From positions 4,712,001-4,776,000 of the forward strand of contig NZ_JAFBCM010000001.1 in the NCBI RefSeq assembly GCF_016907715.1: a stretch of DNA of 64,000 nucleotides, read 5' to 3'. Below the pieces are notes generated by a model. The model was not told the DNA's origin, did no database searches, and saw only the letters and a list, made by a program, of their open reading frames with translations. Shown here piece by piece: positions 8,487 through 17,000 of the stretch. How positions within the stretch are numbered: the first letter of the stretch is position 1; every line of letters begins with the position of its first letter. Position numbers and translations under genes: made by a program. Origin of the DNA: Tenggerimyces flavus (GTDB lineage Bacteria; Actinomycetota; Actinomycetes; Propionibacteriales; Actinopolymorphaceae).

Positions 8487-9887
8487 ATGCCTGTCGGAAC
8501 AATGGATCAAATCCTGGCCGCGAAGGCCGAGCAGGAAGACGAGCTGAAGACGCTGAGGGCGCAGCTCGCCGAGGCCGGCACGAAGGGCCACGCCGAGCGT
8601 GCCGACAACCTGAAGCGGGCGATCGCCCGCCGCGAGTTGGCGATCGGCATGCTGGACGAGGAGGCGAAGGTCCGCGCGATGATCGATGGCGGCCGGACCG
8701 GCGGAGAGTCCGGTGCCGAGCCGGGCGCGAAGGACGGTCTCGCACCGGCCGTGACCGGCGTGCTCGAGCAGGCGAAACGTCGGCTGGACGCGGAGTTCAA
8801 GGGCGCGAAGCTGCCTGACCACGCCGCGGCCAAGGCGGCGTCACTGCTCGGGCAGGGCACGACCGCCGAGCAGACCCTGGCGGCGCGCTGGGTGACGGCG
8901 GCCGGTGACCCGGAGTACGCCAAGGCGTTCGGCAAGCTGCTCGTCGACCCGGCCCGCGGCCACCTGACCTGGACGCCGCGCGAGGCCGACGCGTACCGGA
9001 CCGCCAAGGCGGTGCAGGCCGAGATGAAGGCCGGCTCCCTGACCGGGAACTCCGAGCTGCTGCCGCTGAACCTGGACCCGACGATCCGACTCACGTCGGC
9101 CGGATCCATCAACCCGCTGCGACGGATCGCGGGCGTCTTCACCACGATCAGCAACACGTGGCAGGGCGTCACGAGCGCCGGTGTGACCGCGGAGTGGAAG
9201 GGGGAGGGCGCCCAGATGACCGACGCCGCGCCCGGCACTGACCCGGCGCCGATCCCCGTCCACCTAGGCGACGCGTGGGTGCCCTTCTCGTATGAGGTCG
9301 GGCAGGACGCCGCGCCCGCTGGGTTCTCCAACGCCATCGCGGACCTGCTGATGGACGCGGCCGACCAACTGCAGAACACCGCGTACACGACCGGCACCGG
9401 CACCGGCCAGCCGACCGGCATCATCACGTCGCTCGTCGCCGGCGCGGCGTCGGTCGTGGTCGGCACCGAGGCGTTCCCCAACGCCGACGTCTACGCCACC
9501 CAGAACGCGCTCCCTCCGCGGTTCCAGGCCAACGCACAGTGGTGCGCGAACCTCGCGATCATCAACCTGATGAGCCAGAAGGAGACCACCGCCGGGGCAC
9601 GACTGTTCCCGGAGATCTCCGACGGCCGGCTGCTGAACCGACCGCTGAACGAGCTCAGCAACATGGACGGCGTGATCAACGCGGCGGCCGAGAACTACAC
9701 GCTGCTGTACGGCGACTTCCAACGCGGGTTCGCGATCGTCGACCGCGCCGGCACGTCGGTCGAGCTGGTGCAGAATGTCGTGGGCGTCGATGGCCGCCCG
9801 ACCGGTCAGCGCGGCGTCGTGATGTGGTTCCGCACCGGGTCCAACGTCGTGGTCCAGAACGCCTTCCGGCTCCTCAACGCAACGTGA
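8487..9887 (+). CDS. HK97-family major capsid protein with N-terminal delta-like domain
   Basis: The 466-residue protein starts at ATG 8487 behind AAAAGGGTGA. Residues about 1-110 are charged and predicted coiled coil (QILAAKAEQEDELKTLRAQL), like the delta/scaffold segment of HK97-type capsids. The rest follows phage_capsid proteins: PLNLDPTIRLTSAGSINPLR, the P-domain stretch VPFSYEVGQD, then TTGTGTGQPTGI and the C-terminal VMWFRTGSNVVVQNAFRLL. It would form a shell, perhaps a small one for a 9-kb genome. No protease to remove the delta segment is present in the element, so a helper phage would have to supply it, or cleavage is not needed. Confidence 0.88.
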   Translation: MPVGTMDQILAAKAEQEDELKTLRAQLAEAGTKGHAERADNLKRAIARRELAIGMLDEEAKVRAMIDGGRTGGESGAEPGAKDGLAPAVTGVLEQAKRRLDAEFKGAKLPDHAAAKAASLLGQGTTAEQTLAARWVTAAGDPEYAKAFGKLLVDPARGHLTWTPREADAYRTAKAVQAEMKAGSLTGNSELLPLNLDPTIRLTSAGSINPLRRIAGVFTTISNTWQGVTSAGVTAEWKGEGAQMTDAAPGTDPAPIPVHLGDAWVPFSYEVGQDAAPAGFSNAIADLLMDAADQLQNTAYTTGTGTGQPTGIITSLVAGAASVVVGTEAFPNADVYATQNALPPRFQANAQWCANLAIINLMSQKETTAGARLFPEISDGRLLNRPLNELSNMDGVINAAAENYTLLYGDFQRGFAIVDRAGTSVELVQNVVGVDGRPTGQRGVVMWFRTGSNVVVQNAFRLLNAT

Positions 9888-10054
9888 TGGAGACCCGTCA
9901 GGTACGCGCGCTGGTACCGATCGACGTCGCCGACGCGCTGTACGCCAAGGCCAACGCCGAGGGCTGCACGCTCGCAGAGCTGGCGGGCGCGGTCCTGGCG
10001 GCGCACGTCGCCACGAAGATGCGGAAGCCGAGCCGCAACAAGGCCGCTCGGTGA
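9887..10054 (+). CDS. Small ribbon-helix-helix-like protein
   Basis: The 55-residue protein starts at ATG 9887 and overlaps the capsid stop by one base. The pattern QVRALVPIDVADALYAKANAEGCTLAELAGAVL has the strand-helix-helix shape of small Arc/CopG-type DNA-binding proteins, with a basic C-terminus. A regulator of late genes would be possible; a tail or head completion role cannot be excluded from sequence. Confidence 0.5.
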   Translation: METRQVRALVPIDVADALYAKANAEGCTLAELAGAVLAAHVATKMRKPSRNKAAR

Positions 10055-10173
10055 GACCGCTGTCCGGCTGCCTGCGGTGTCATGCCCGTTCTCCTCAGCT
10101 GGACAGCCGCCGCCCCTTGGGTTGCGGGACTCCGGGGGCGGCACTCCTCAACCTCGAACGGCGGTGAACAGCC

Positions 10174-11817
10174 ATGGCTGACGGCACGCTCACCTTCAAC
10201 ATCATCGCGAAGGACGCGGCGTCGAAGACGTTTGCCGGCATCGGCAAGGCCGCGTCTGGGCTGGGCAAAGGGCTCGCTGCTGTCGGGAAGGGCGGCGCGT
10301 TGGGGCTCGCCGCGGTGGGTGCTGGTGTGCTGGCGCTCGGTCCTCAGCTGGTCGACGCCGCCGCGAACATGCAGCTGATGGAGAACAAGTCGAAGATCGT
10401 TTTCGGCGACCAGATCGGCCGCGTCCGGGACTGGGCCGCGGCGAACGCGAACGCGATGGGGCTGACGAAGCGTGAGGCGACCGGGCTCGCCGCATCGTTC
10501 GCCGATTTATTGGTGCCGATGGGCTTCTCCCGCAAGCAGGCCGCGGGCATGGCGACCGATGTCATCGGTCTGTCCGGCGCGCTGTCACAGTGGTCCGGCG
10601 GCACCAGGTCGGCGGCCGAGGTCTCCGAGATCCTGTCCGCGGCGATGCTCGGCGAGCGTGACGCCCTGCAGGGGTTGGGAATCTCCATCAGTCAAGCCGA
10701 GATTGACGCGAAGCTGCTCACCAAGGGCCAGAAGGACCTCACCGGAGCCGCGCTGCAGCAGGCCGAGGCGCTCGCTACCCAAGAGTTGATCTTCGCGAAG
10801 TCGAAGGACGCGCAGGACGCGTTCGCCAAGTCCGGCGGCACCCTGGCGACGAAGCTCGCGACCAGCAAGGCCCGGCTGAAAGAGATGGGCGAAACCCTGC
10901 TCGTCACCGCCACACCGGCGATCATGTCCCTGGCCGACGCCGCGTCCAAGCACGTACTGCCGCAGCTCGAGCGGTTCGTCACGTGGCTGTCCGGGCCGGG
11001 CAAGTTCCAGATCGCCGACTTCGCTCTCGGCGCGGCCGAGTCGTTCCTGACGTTCGCCAGCACGGCGATTCGGGGGCTGGCCAGCGTGCTCCGGTTTGCC
11101 GTGACCTGGGGCGGGAACTTCCTCGGCGTCGCCGCGGCCGCGTTCGGCTGGATGCCCGGGCTCGGCCCGAAGCTGTTCGCCGCGCGCAAGTCGTTCGAGG
11201 GCTTCGGCCAGGGTGTCCTCAACACGCTGGACAAGGCCGCTGCGGAGGTCGACGGCTGGAACGGCACCGTCGGCCGGATGCGCAAGGAACTGAAGCTCAA
11301 GGCCGACATCTCCCAGCTAGAGCAGAAGCTCGCCAGTGCCAAGACGCAGCTGAAGGACAAGAACCTCACCAAGGAACGCCGCGCGGCGGTCAACGCGAAC
11401 ATCGAGGCGCTGAAGCGGAAGATCCGCGAGGCCAAGCGAGCGCTCGACAGCATCCCCGACGAGACGGTCTACGTGAACTACGTAGGTCGGTCAACCAGCG
11501 GCCAGAACCGCGGCCAGGACGACATGGGTCCACGTGCTCTGGGCGGCCCGGTCCGAGCTGGCGGCATGTACCAGGTGGGGGAGCGCGGACCGGAGTGGTT
11601 CGTCCCCGAGCAGGACGGCACCATCGTCCCGAACGGCGCGAACCTGCGCCTCGGCGGGCAGAGCGTGGGGTCGGCTGCAGCCGCGGCGCCGAACACCAAG
11701 GTCGAGGTCCACATCCACGGCCACGCGCTCGCGTCGAAGCTGGAGCTGGAGAACCTGTTCACCGAGACGCTTCAAAGGCTGACGACGCAGGGCAGGCTGA
11801 GGTTCGCGGGTAGCTAG
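10174..11817 (+). CDS. Phage tail tape-measure-like protein
   Basis: The 547-residue protein opens with DGTLTFNIIAKDAASKTF, typical of actinophage tape-measure proteins. It has hydrophobic Gly/Ala-rich segments (about 35-65 and 305-330), long amphipathic helices, a coiled coil (about 375-430) and a glycine-rich end with HIHGHALASK. Tape-measure proteins are usually much longer, so a short tail or a truncated form is implied. No tail tube, sheath or tip gene is adjacent. In a satellite this could alter the helper's tail or serve another purpose. ATG 10174 follows a ribosome-site-like GGCGGTGA. Confidence 0.75.
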   Translation: MADGTLTFNIIAKDAASKTFAGIGKAASGLGKGLAAVGKGGALGLAAVGAGVLALGPQLVDAAANMQLMENKSKIVFGDQIGRVRDWAAANANAMGLTKREATGLAASFADLLVPMGFSRKQAAGMATDVIGLSGALSQWSGGTRSAAEVSEILSAAMLGERDALQGLGISISQAEIDAKLLTKGQKDLTGAALQQAEALATQELIFAKSKDAQDAFAKSGGTLATKLATSKARLKEMGETLLVTATPAIMSLADAASKHVLPQLERFVTWLSGPGKFQIADFALGAAESFLTFASTAIRGLASVLRFAVTWGGNFLGVAAAAFGWMPGLGPKLFAARKSFEGFGQGVLNTLDKAAAEVDGWNGTVGRMRKELKLKADISQLEQKLASAKTQLKDKNLTKERRAAVNANIEALKRKIREAKRALDSIPDETVYVNYVGRSTSGQNRGQDDMGPRALGGPVRAGGMYQVGERGPEWFVPEQDGTIVPNGANLRLGGQSVGSAAAAAPNTKVEVHIHGHALASKLELENLFTETLQRLTTQGRLRFAGS

Positions 11818-11825
11818 AACATGCG

Positions 11826-11854
11826 AACGCCCGCCGGATCCCCCGGCGGGCGTT
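11826..11854. terminator. Bidirectional terminator at the convergence of the element's two gene blocks
   Basis: Arms AACGCCCGCCGG (11826-11837) and CCGGCGGGCGTT (11843-11854) form a perfect 12-bp stem with a 5-base loop. It sits directly after the tape-measure stop and faces the end of the leftward operon, so it can end transcripts from both sides. Confidence 0.75.
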
Positions 11855-11877
11855 CGGCTGCAGTGGTTGCGGGGGTG

Positions 11878-11988
11878 CTACCGCCGCCACCTGATCGCGA
11901 GCCCGACGACGAGACCCACGACCGCGGCCGCGCCGAGCAACCAACCCAGCTCGGCCAGCGCCATGCTGACCCGGACCGCGACGATCAT
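11878..11988 (-). CDS. Tiny single-pass membrane protein of the element
   Basis: The 36-residue product is almost entirely hydrophobic (ALAELGWLLGAAAVVGLVVG) and ends in a basic IRWRR. Its ATG overlaps the stop of the upstream gene (ATGA). One transmembrane helix with a cytoplasmic positive end is expected. Such small proteins occur in phage lysis (holin-like) and in mobile-element spread genes; nothing here decides between them. Confidence 0.45.
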   Translation of the reverse strand: MIVAVRVSMALAELGWLLGAAAVVGLVVGLAIRWRR

Positions 11989-12347
11989 GACCGCTCCCCG
12001 TCCGTTGGGCTCTGCCTGTCGGTGCATGCCGTGGCGAGCCGTACGACGCGCTCGATCAGCTCGAGCGCGAACTCGGCCTCCTCGTCGGTCGCGGCCTCCG
12101 TCAACGCCCGGAGCCGGCGGCGCGCCTCGTCGAAAGCGTGATCGGTCCGCGCGGCGAACGAGCCGTCCTCGACCGCGACGCAGTCCTCGGCGTGCCACAA
12201 GGCGAGCCGTCCTGGCGCACGCCGAACCCTGAGCGCGGGCTTGCCGCAGCCGGGGTCCGGGCAGACCTCGAGCACCTCGACGACGACCACGACGTCCGGG
12301 AAGTGGGTCAGCTTGACCCGCGCCCCGACCTCGATCGCCGCGTTCAC
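11985..12347 (-). CDS. Hypothetical protein of the element's leftward operon
   Basis: The 120-residue protein starts at GTG 12347, overlapping the upstream stop as GTGA. The first half looks beta-rich (VKLTHFPDVVVVVEVLEV) with CPDPGCG, a possible metal-binding knuckle, and the second half is helical and acidic (ATDEEAEFALELIERVVRL). No known family was recognised. Confidence 0.5.
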   Translation of the reverse strand: MNAAIEVGARVKLTHFPDVVVVVEVLEVCPDPGCGKPALRVRRAPGRLALWHAEDCVAVEDGSFAARTDHAFDEARRRLRALTEAATDEEAEFALELIERVVRLATACTDRQSPTDGERS

Positions 12348-12694
12348 CGGGTCACCCCGATCCCGGCCAGCGCGACGAGCGTGGCCAGGATGGTCGCCAG
12401 GACGAACGCACGGCGGCCAGTACGGGCGAGCGCACCGGTCGGAACCAGCGGCGTACGTACGCCACGGTGACGCGGCACGGGTCGCGGGTCGCGGTTGCGC
12501 CAGGTCCGCCGCAGCACGCAAGAGACCAGCCACGCGGCGAAGTCGAGCAGCGGCACCCGGCCGAACGGGTTGAACGGGCGCGGGCAGCCAGCGGTGTACC
12601 AGGCTTCGGTGATCGAGGCGGGCAGCAGCGCACCGCCGAGCCGCATGCGGCGGTCGTACTTGGCCGGCGGGGGCAGGTCGACGGGGATGGTCAT
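12344..12694 (-). CDS. Hypothetical membrane-anchored protein of the element's leftward operon
   Basis: The 116-residue protein starts at ATG 12694 (ATGA overlap). It has a Trp/Pro-rich N-terminal half (ITEAWYTAGCPRPFNPFG), an Arg-rich middle, and a C-terminal transmembrane helix (AFVLATILATLVALAGIG). No family was recognised. With the tiny membrane protein two genes later, it suggests that the operon acts partly at the membrane. Confidence 0.5.
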   Translation of the reverse strand: MTIPVDLPPPAKYDRRMRLGGALLPASITEAWYTAGCPRPFNPFGRVPLLDFAAWLVSCVLRRTWRNRDPRPVPRHRGVRTPLVPTGALARTGRRAFVLATILATLVALAGIGVTR

Positions 12695-12978
12695 GCGTCC
12701 GTTCCTTCCTTGCTCGTGACGGTGGTGATCGCGCCCGGCTCGCCCTCCAACAGGTCGGCGGCCTCGACCAGGAAGGCGCCGAGCCTGCGAGCCTGCCGGG
12801 CGGTGAACAGCGCCAGCGCGCCCCCGTGGCTCCCGAGTTCGACCCGCGGCTTGGCACCCGCCTTCTCGGCCTGGACGACGACATGCCACATGCCGACGTT
12901 GCGGAACTTGCCGATGTGGCGCCGGTGCCCCTTCGCCCGGTCGACACACCAGCCGGGGTACTTCTCGCAGGCCGTCAC
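12691..12978 (-). CDS. Hypothetical protein of the element's leftward operon
   Basis: The 95-residue protein starts at GTG 12978 (GTGA overlap). It is basic in the first half (YPGWCVDRAKGHRRHIGKFR) and acidic near the end. It may be a small alpha/beta protein. Its last residues (GAITTVTSKEG) resemble the end of the upstream gene's product (GAITTVTLVG), hinting that the two genes share a duplicated module or C-terminal tag. No family was recognised. Confidence 0.5.
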   Translation of the reverse strand: MTACEKYPGWCVDRAKGHRRHIGKFRNVGMWHVVVQAEKAGAKPRVELGSHGGALALFTARQARRLGAFLVEAADLLEGEPGAITTVTSKEGTDA

Positions 12979-13262
12979 GACACACCCACCAGCGTGACGG
13001 TGGTGATCGCGCCTTCCGGCGCGGTCGTCAGGTCCGCGCCGAGCTCGACGGCGAGCACGCGCAGCTCGTTGCCGGTCCCGCGCTGGTAGACCGACGGCAG
13101 CACCGCGTCGTCCAGCGCGCGCACGAGGCGCCAGCCCGTGCCGCGGTTGAACAGGACGTACGACCAGCCGACGGGGTCGGCATCGAGGTCGCCACGCGGG
13201 ATGAGCAGGCCGCCCACCTCGAGCGGCGCGGACGTGTGGGGCGGGTGCAATGCTTGGGACAC
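12975..13262 (-). CDS. First gene of the element's leftward operon, hypothetical
   Basis: The 95-residue product starts at GTG 13262 behind an excellent AGGAGGT ribosome site, which itself lies in a palindrome (CCTACGTAGG, 13272-13281). It contains PLEVGGLLIPRGDLDADP and ends EGAITTVTLVGVS, similar to the end of the next product. No family was recognised. It is the promoter-proximal gene of the right-end operon, the place where satellites often keep regulators or anti-phage cargo. Confidence 0.5.
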   Translation of the reverse strand: MSQALHPPHTSAPLEVGGLLIPRGDLDADPVGWSYVLFNRGTGWRLVRALDDAVLPSVYQRGTGNELRVLAVELGADLTTAPEGAITTVTLVGVS

Positions 13263-13412
13263 GGGTGACCTCCTACGTAGGTCGTCCGAGGCCCCGGCCG
13301 GCGCTGCAATCGCCGTGCTGGGGCCGCTACTTCTCGCCAGATAACCTGACGACTTCCGCTTGTCGCCGACCTGCATAGACGCAGGTCGGCCTACCGTTCC
13401 CGCGTGCGGCAC
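13263..13412. promoter_or_regulatory. Right-end control region: operator-like palindrome and hairpin next to attR
   Basis: The leftward operon must be transcribed from here. Visible elements are the palindrome CCTACGTAGG (13272-13281) covering the ribosome site, a 10-bp perfect stem GCCGACCTGC/GCAGGTCGGC with a 6-base loop (13365-13390), and the octamer GCCTACCG at 13389-13396. That octamer also occurs next to attL (4102-4109) and, inverted, at 5362-5369. The octamers could be integrase arm sites, and the hairpin a terminator or accessory-protein site. Confidence 0.45.
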
Positions 13413-13461
13413 CCCGAAGATGCCCGGCGAGCCGCCGCGGGTGCAGCCGAGCAAGAAGAAC
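13413..13461 (+). repeat. attR: right copy of the 49-bp direct repeat
   Basis: Identical to 4007-4055. To its right the frame continues as the original host end of the primase-polymerase gene (AANWDDDAG, stop at 13489-13491). Confidence 0.9.
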
Positions 13462-13491
13462 GCCGCCAACTGGGACGACGACGCCGGCTAG
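13413..13491 (+). pseudogene. Displaced original 3' end of the primase-polymerase gene
   Basis: The fragment translates in frame to KMPGEPPRVQPSKKN followed by AANWDDDAG and a stop. It is the tail the host gene would have after excision of the element. It has no start of its own and is not expected to be made while the element is integrated. Confidence 0.85.
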
Positions 13492-13569
13492 CGCAAGTCG
13501 GTCACACTTCTCCGCCGGGATCCGTCAGTGGGATGAGAACACTGAACCAGGCTGAGAGAAGAGGACCTC

Positions 13570-14025
13570 ATGACCGCTCGGATGAAGAACCCCGTCGCCT
13601 TCATTCCCGACGCACTGCCGGGCATCAACACGATCGTCAAGGCGACCCGGAAGGGCGTCGTCGCGCCGGCGATACTCGAGCTCGTGCACCTACGGGCTAG
13701 TCAGATCAACGGGTGCAGCTTCTGCGTCGACACCGGGACCAAGTCGGCCTCACAGGCTGGCGTGACCGCTGAACGGCTGTTCGCCGTCGCCGCTTGGCGG
13801 GACGCGCCGTACTTCAGCGACGAGGAACGCGCTGCCCTCGCGCTCGCCGAGTCCGTGACCAGGTTGAGCGACCGGTCGGACCCGGTGCCGGACGAGGTGT
13901 GGAACGAGGCCGCCGACCACTTCGACGAGAACCAGCTGGCCACGTTGATCCTGTGGATCTCATTGACCAACTTCTACAACCGGCTCAACGTGACGGTGAA
14001 GCAGCCGGTCGGCGGAGGCTGGTAG
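13570..14025 (+). CDS. Carboxymuconolactone decarboxylase/AhpD-like protein
   Basis: The 151-residue protein carries the AhpD-type redox site in ASQINGCSFCVDTGTKSA (C-x-x-C, about residues 50-53, with a downstream acidic residue). It matches the single-domain CMD family that gives alkylhydroperoxidase-like thiol activity. A GAGAAGAGGA ribosome site precedes ATG 13570. It stands alone, just right of attR, and converges on the large regulator, with only 13 bases between the stops. Confidence 0.85.
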   Translation: MTARMKNPVAFIPDALPGINTIVKATRKGVVAPAILELVHLRASQINGCSFCVDTGTKSASQAGVTAERLFAVAAWRDAPYFSDEERAALALAESVTRLSDRSDPVPDEVWNEAADHFDENQLATLILWISLTNFYNRLNVTVKQPVGGGW

Positions 14026-14038
14026 CGGGAAGAGTAGT

Positions 14039-17000
14039 TCACCGTGGCGACGCACGCGCGATGCTGGAGCGTACGTCGTCGGCCTCGGGGGCGCCGACCT
14101 CGAGGAACAGGTCGAGGGCCGTACGCCAATGTCTGAGCGCGGCCAGCAGGTCGCCGCGCACCTCGGCCACCATGCCCAGGACCAGAAGCGTGCGCGCTTC
14201 GACGAGTCGTTGGCCGGTGTCGCGCAGGACGACGAGCGCCTGGTCGACCGTGTCGATGGCTTCCTGGTCGTCGTCGCCCAGCGCGAGCCGCGCCTGGCCG
14301 AGGGCTGCGAGGGCAGGGCCGGCCAGGAGCCGGAAGCCGCCACGATGTGCCAACGCGACCGCCTGTTCCGCGTGGTCGAGTGCCGGCCCGGGGTGCCCCA
14401 GGTCCAGATCGCACTGTGCCAGCCCGATCAGGGCCGCGACCTCATGCCGCGAGGCGTTGATCTCGCGGCTGAGGTCGAGGGCCAGCCGATGCAGTTCTGC
14501 AGCCTGCTGGGTGTGGCCCAGCCGGCGCTGCGCTGTGGCCACCGCGTTGAGACAGTCGGCCTCGTACCGGCGATCGCCCGTCTGCCTGGACTCCGACAGC
14601 GCTGTCTCCGCGAGCTCGACGGCCTGGGCGAGGCGACCGGCCTCGGCATGAGTCACCGCGAGCGAGCGCAGGTTGTCCGCCGCCAGGCCACGGTTTCCGA
14701 GCGTGCGGTTCAGGTGGGACGCCTCGGTGAAGTGCTCGACCGCCGCCGGGAGGTCTCCCAGCAGCAGTGCGCACTCGCCGAGGCAGGCGAGCGCGACCGC
14801 CTCACCGGAGCGCGAACGGTTCGACCTGAAGATCGGCAGCACCTCGAGATAGAGCTTCTGAGCCCGAGCCAGCCAGCCGGCCTCGGCATGGAGGTTTGCC
14901 CTGTTGATCAGCCTGCTCGCGATCAACATCGGATTCCCTGTCCGGCGAGCGACGTCCAGCGCCTGGCTGCTGTACGTCTCGGCGTCGTCGGGGCGACCGG
15001 TGAGGCGACTGAGGCTTCCGAGGTCGGACAGAGCCGCGGCCTCTGCCTCCAGCCAGCCGCTTCGCCGTGACAGCGCGAGTGCGCGGGTCGACTGCTCCTC
15101 CGCCTGCGGGTACTCGCCGAGGCGCTCGTGCAGCCTTGCGAGACTGAGCTGCGCCGCTACCAGGCCGCGGTCGTCCGCCCCCTCGGCGGCCGCCGCGAGG
15201 GCCAGCGTGCCGGCAGCCCGCCAGTCGCCGACGTGCATGCGCAGCTGGTGGTACCCGCGCAGCGAATGCGCCAGTCCCCAGACCGACGATGGCGGGCCGT
15301 GCTCGGCGGCGTACCTGAGCGCGACCAGGAGGTTGGCGCGCTCGGCGTCGAACCAGTCGAGCGATCCGGCGGGGTCGGTGAGCGCGAGCAGCGGAGCTCC
15401 GGCCCCGTCCGCGAGCGGCAGCCTGATCCGTTCGGGATGCAGGATCCGATCGGCGGCATCGGCAGTCCGGTGGTACGCGAGCAGGAGTCGGCCGGCGCCG
15501 GCGGCGAGCTCCGCCGGGGTTTCCTCCAGCTGGGCACGCTCCCGCGCGTAGAGACGGAGAAGGTCGTGGAACGTGAAGCGACCCGGCTGGGGCATGCCGA
15601 GCAGATGTGCCGCGGCGAGTCTGTCCAGCAACCCGACCGCCACCTCGATCGGGGCATCGAGCAGGACGGCCGCGGTCGGCGCCGTGGCGTCGACGAGTGG
15701 GATCAGACCCAGGAGACGGAAGAGTCGACGTGCTTGCGGCTCGAGCGCGGCATAGGAGCGTTCGAACACGATCCGGACGGCTGTGTTCTCGTCTTCGGGG
15801 ATCCGGAGCAGGTCGAGCCGACGACCGGATCCCAGCTCGGCGACCTCCCTGGCCAGCGTACGGCTGGGGTCGACCAGCAGTCGCGCGGCGGCGATTCCGA
15901 TCGCCAGCGGAAGCCGCGCGCAGAGCTCCGCGAGCGCCGTAGCTGCCTCCCGTTCGGCAGCGACCCGGACCGTGCCCAGGATCGCTGACTGCAGGTCGAC
16001 CGCCTCGACCATCGACAGGACGTCCAGCCGCAGCTGCGCGGCACCGTCCCGGGCGACGAGACCGCTGAGCGACTCACGGCTGGTGACCAGCACGCAGGAG
16101 TCCGGGCTGCCCGGAATCAGCGGCCGGATCTGCTCGGCGCTGCGGGCGTCGTCGAGCACGACGAGCATCCGTTTGCCGGCGAGGAGGGTGCGATACAAGG
16201 CCGAGGCCTCCGCGAGGGTGCTGGGGATCCGGTGACTGGCGACGCCAAGGGCACGCAGGAATCCGGCCACCGCCTCGAACGCGTCCACAGCGGGTGGTGC
16301 TCCGTACCCACGCAGGTCGGCGTAGAGCTGCCCGTCGCCGAACTGTCCACTGACGCGATGTGCCCAGGCCAGGGCGAGCGCGGACTTGCCGACGCCCGCG
16401 GTCCCCGTCACGACCGAGACGGTTGTCCCGGCATTGGAGCGGCTCTGCTCGGAGCGCGCACGGTCCAGCCACGCGAGCTCGCTCTCCCGGCCGGAGAATC
16501 GGCGCGGAGCCGCGGGCAGCTGCCGCGGCACCGGCGTAGGTCCTCCGCCACTGGCGGACCACGCGAGCTCCGGCGCCGCGGAGAGGATCTTGCGGTGCAA
16601 GGCCTGCAGCTCGGGGCCGGGGTCCACGCCGAGCTCGTCGACGAGCGCAACCCGCACGCGCGCGTAGTGGCGCAATGCGTCAGCCTGCCGACGGCTCCGG
16701 TACAGGGTCAGCATCAACTGGCCAGCCAGCCGTTCGTCCAACGGATGAGTTTCGGCAGCCGCGCTCAGCCCACCGAGAAGAGTCTCGTGCTGACCTTCGT
16801 CGAGGGCGAGGTCGCAGTGGTCTCGTTCGGCCGCGTACCTCCTGGCCTCGATCGCCGCTCGGGCTTCACGCGCCCACGGGCTGTCCAGGTCGCCGAGCGC
16901 CGGTCCGTGCCACAGCCTCAGCGCTTCTCCCAGCAGGTCTGCCGGCGAGACGTCCGCGTCCGCGGCAGTCGGGGTAGCCGCGCGAGCGACGAGGCCGGAG

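Larger units (their letters stand above)
4007..13461. mobile_element. 9.4-kb integrative element: phage satellite-like, in the primase-polymerase gene
   Basis: The element is bounded by perfect 49-bp repeats. A tyrosine integrase sits beside the left end. A rightward block holds small overlapping genes, a RepA-like ATPase, an HK97 capsid gene and a tape-measure-like gene. A leftward block of five overlapping genes starts near the right end. The two blocks converge on a hairpin at 11826-11854. No terminase, portal, prohead protease, lysis gene or conjugative translocase was found. A capsid-encoding phage satellite explains this best; a decayed prophage or a conjugative-type element that captured structural genes are the alternatives. 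Confidence 0.85.

Noticed and set aside
10344..11453. Minus-strand open frames opposite the tape-measure gene
   Set aside because: Ser/Ala-rich composition, no ribosome site and full overlap with a supported gene.
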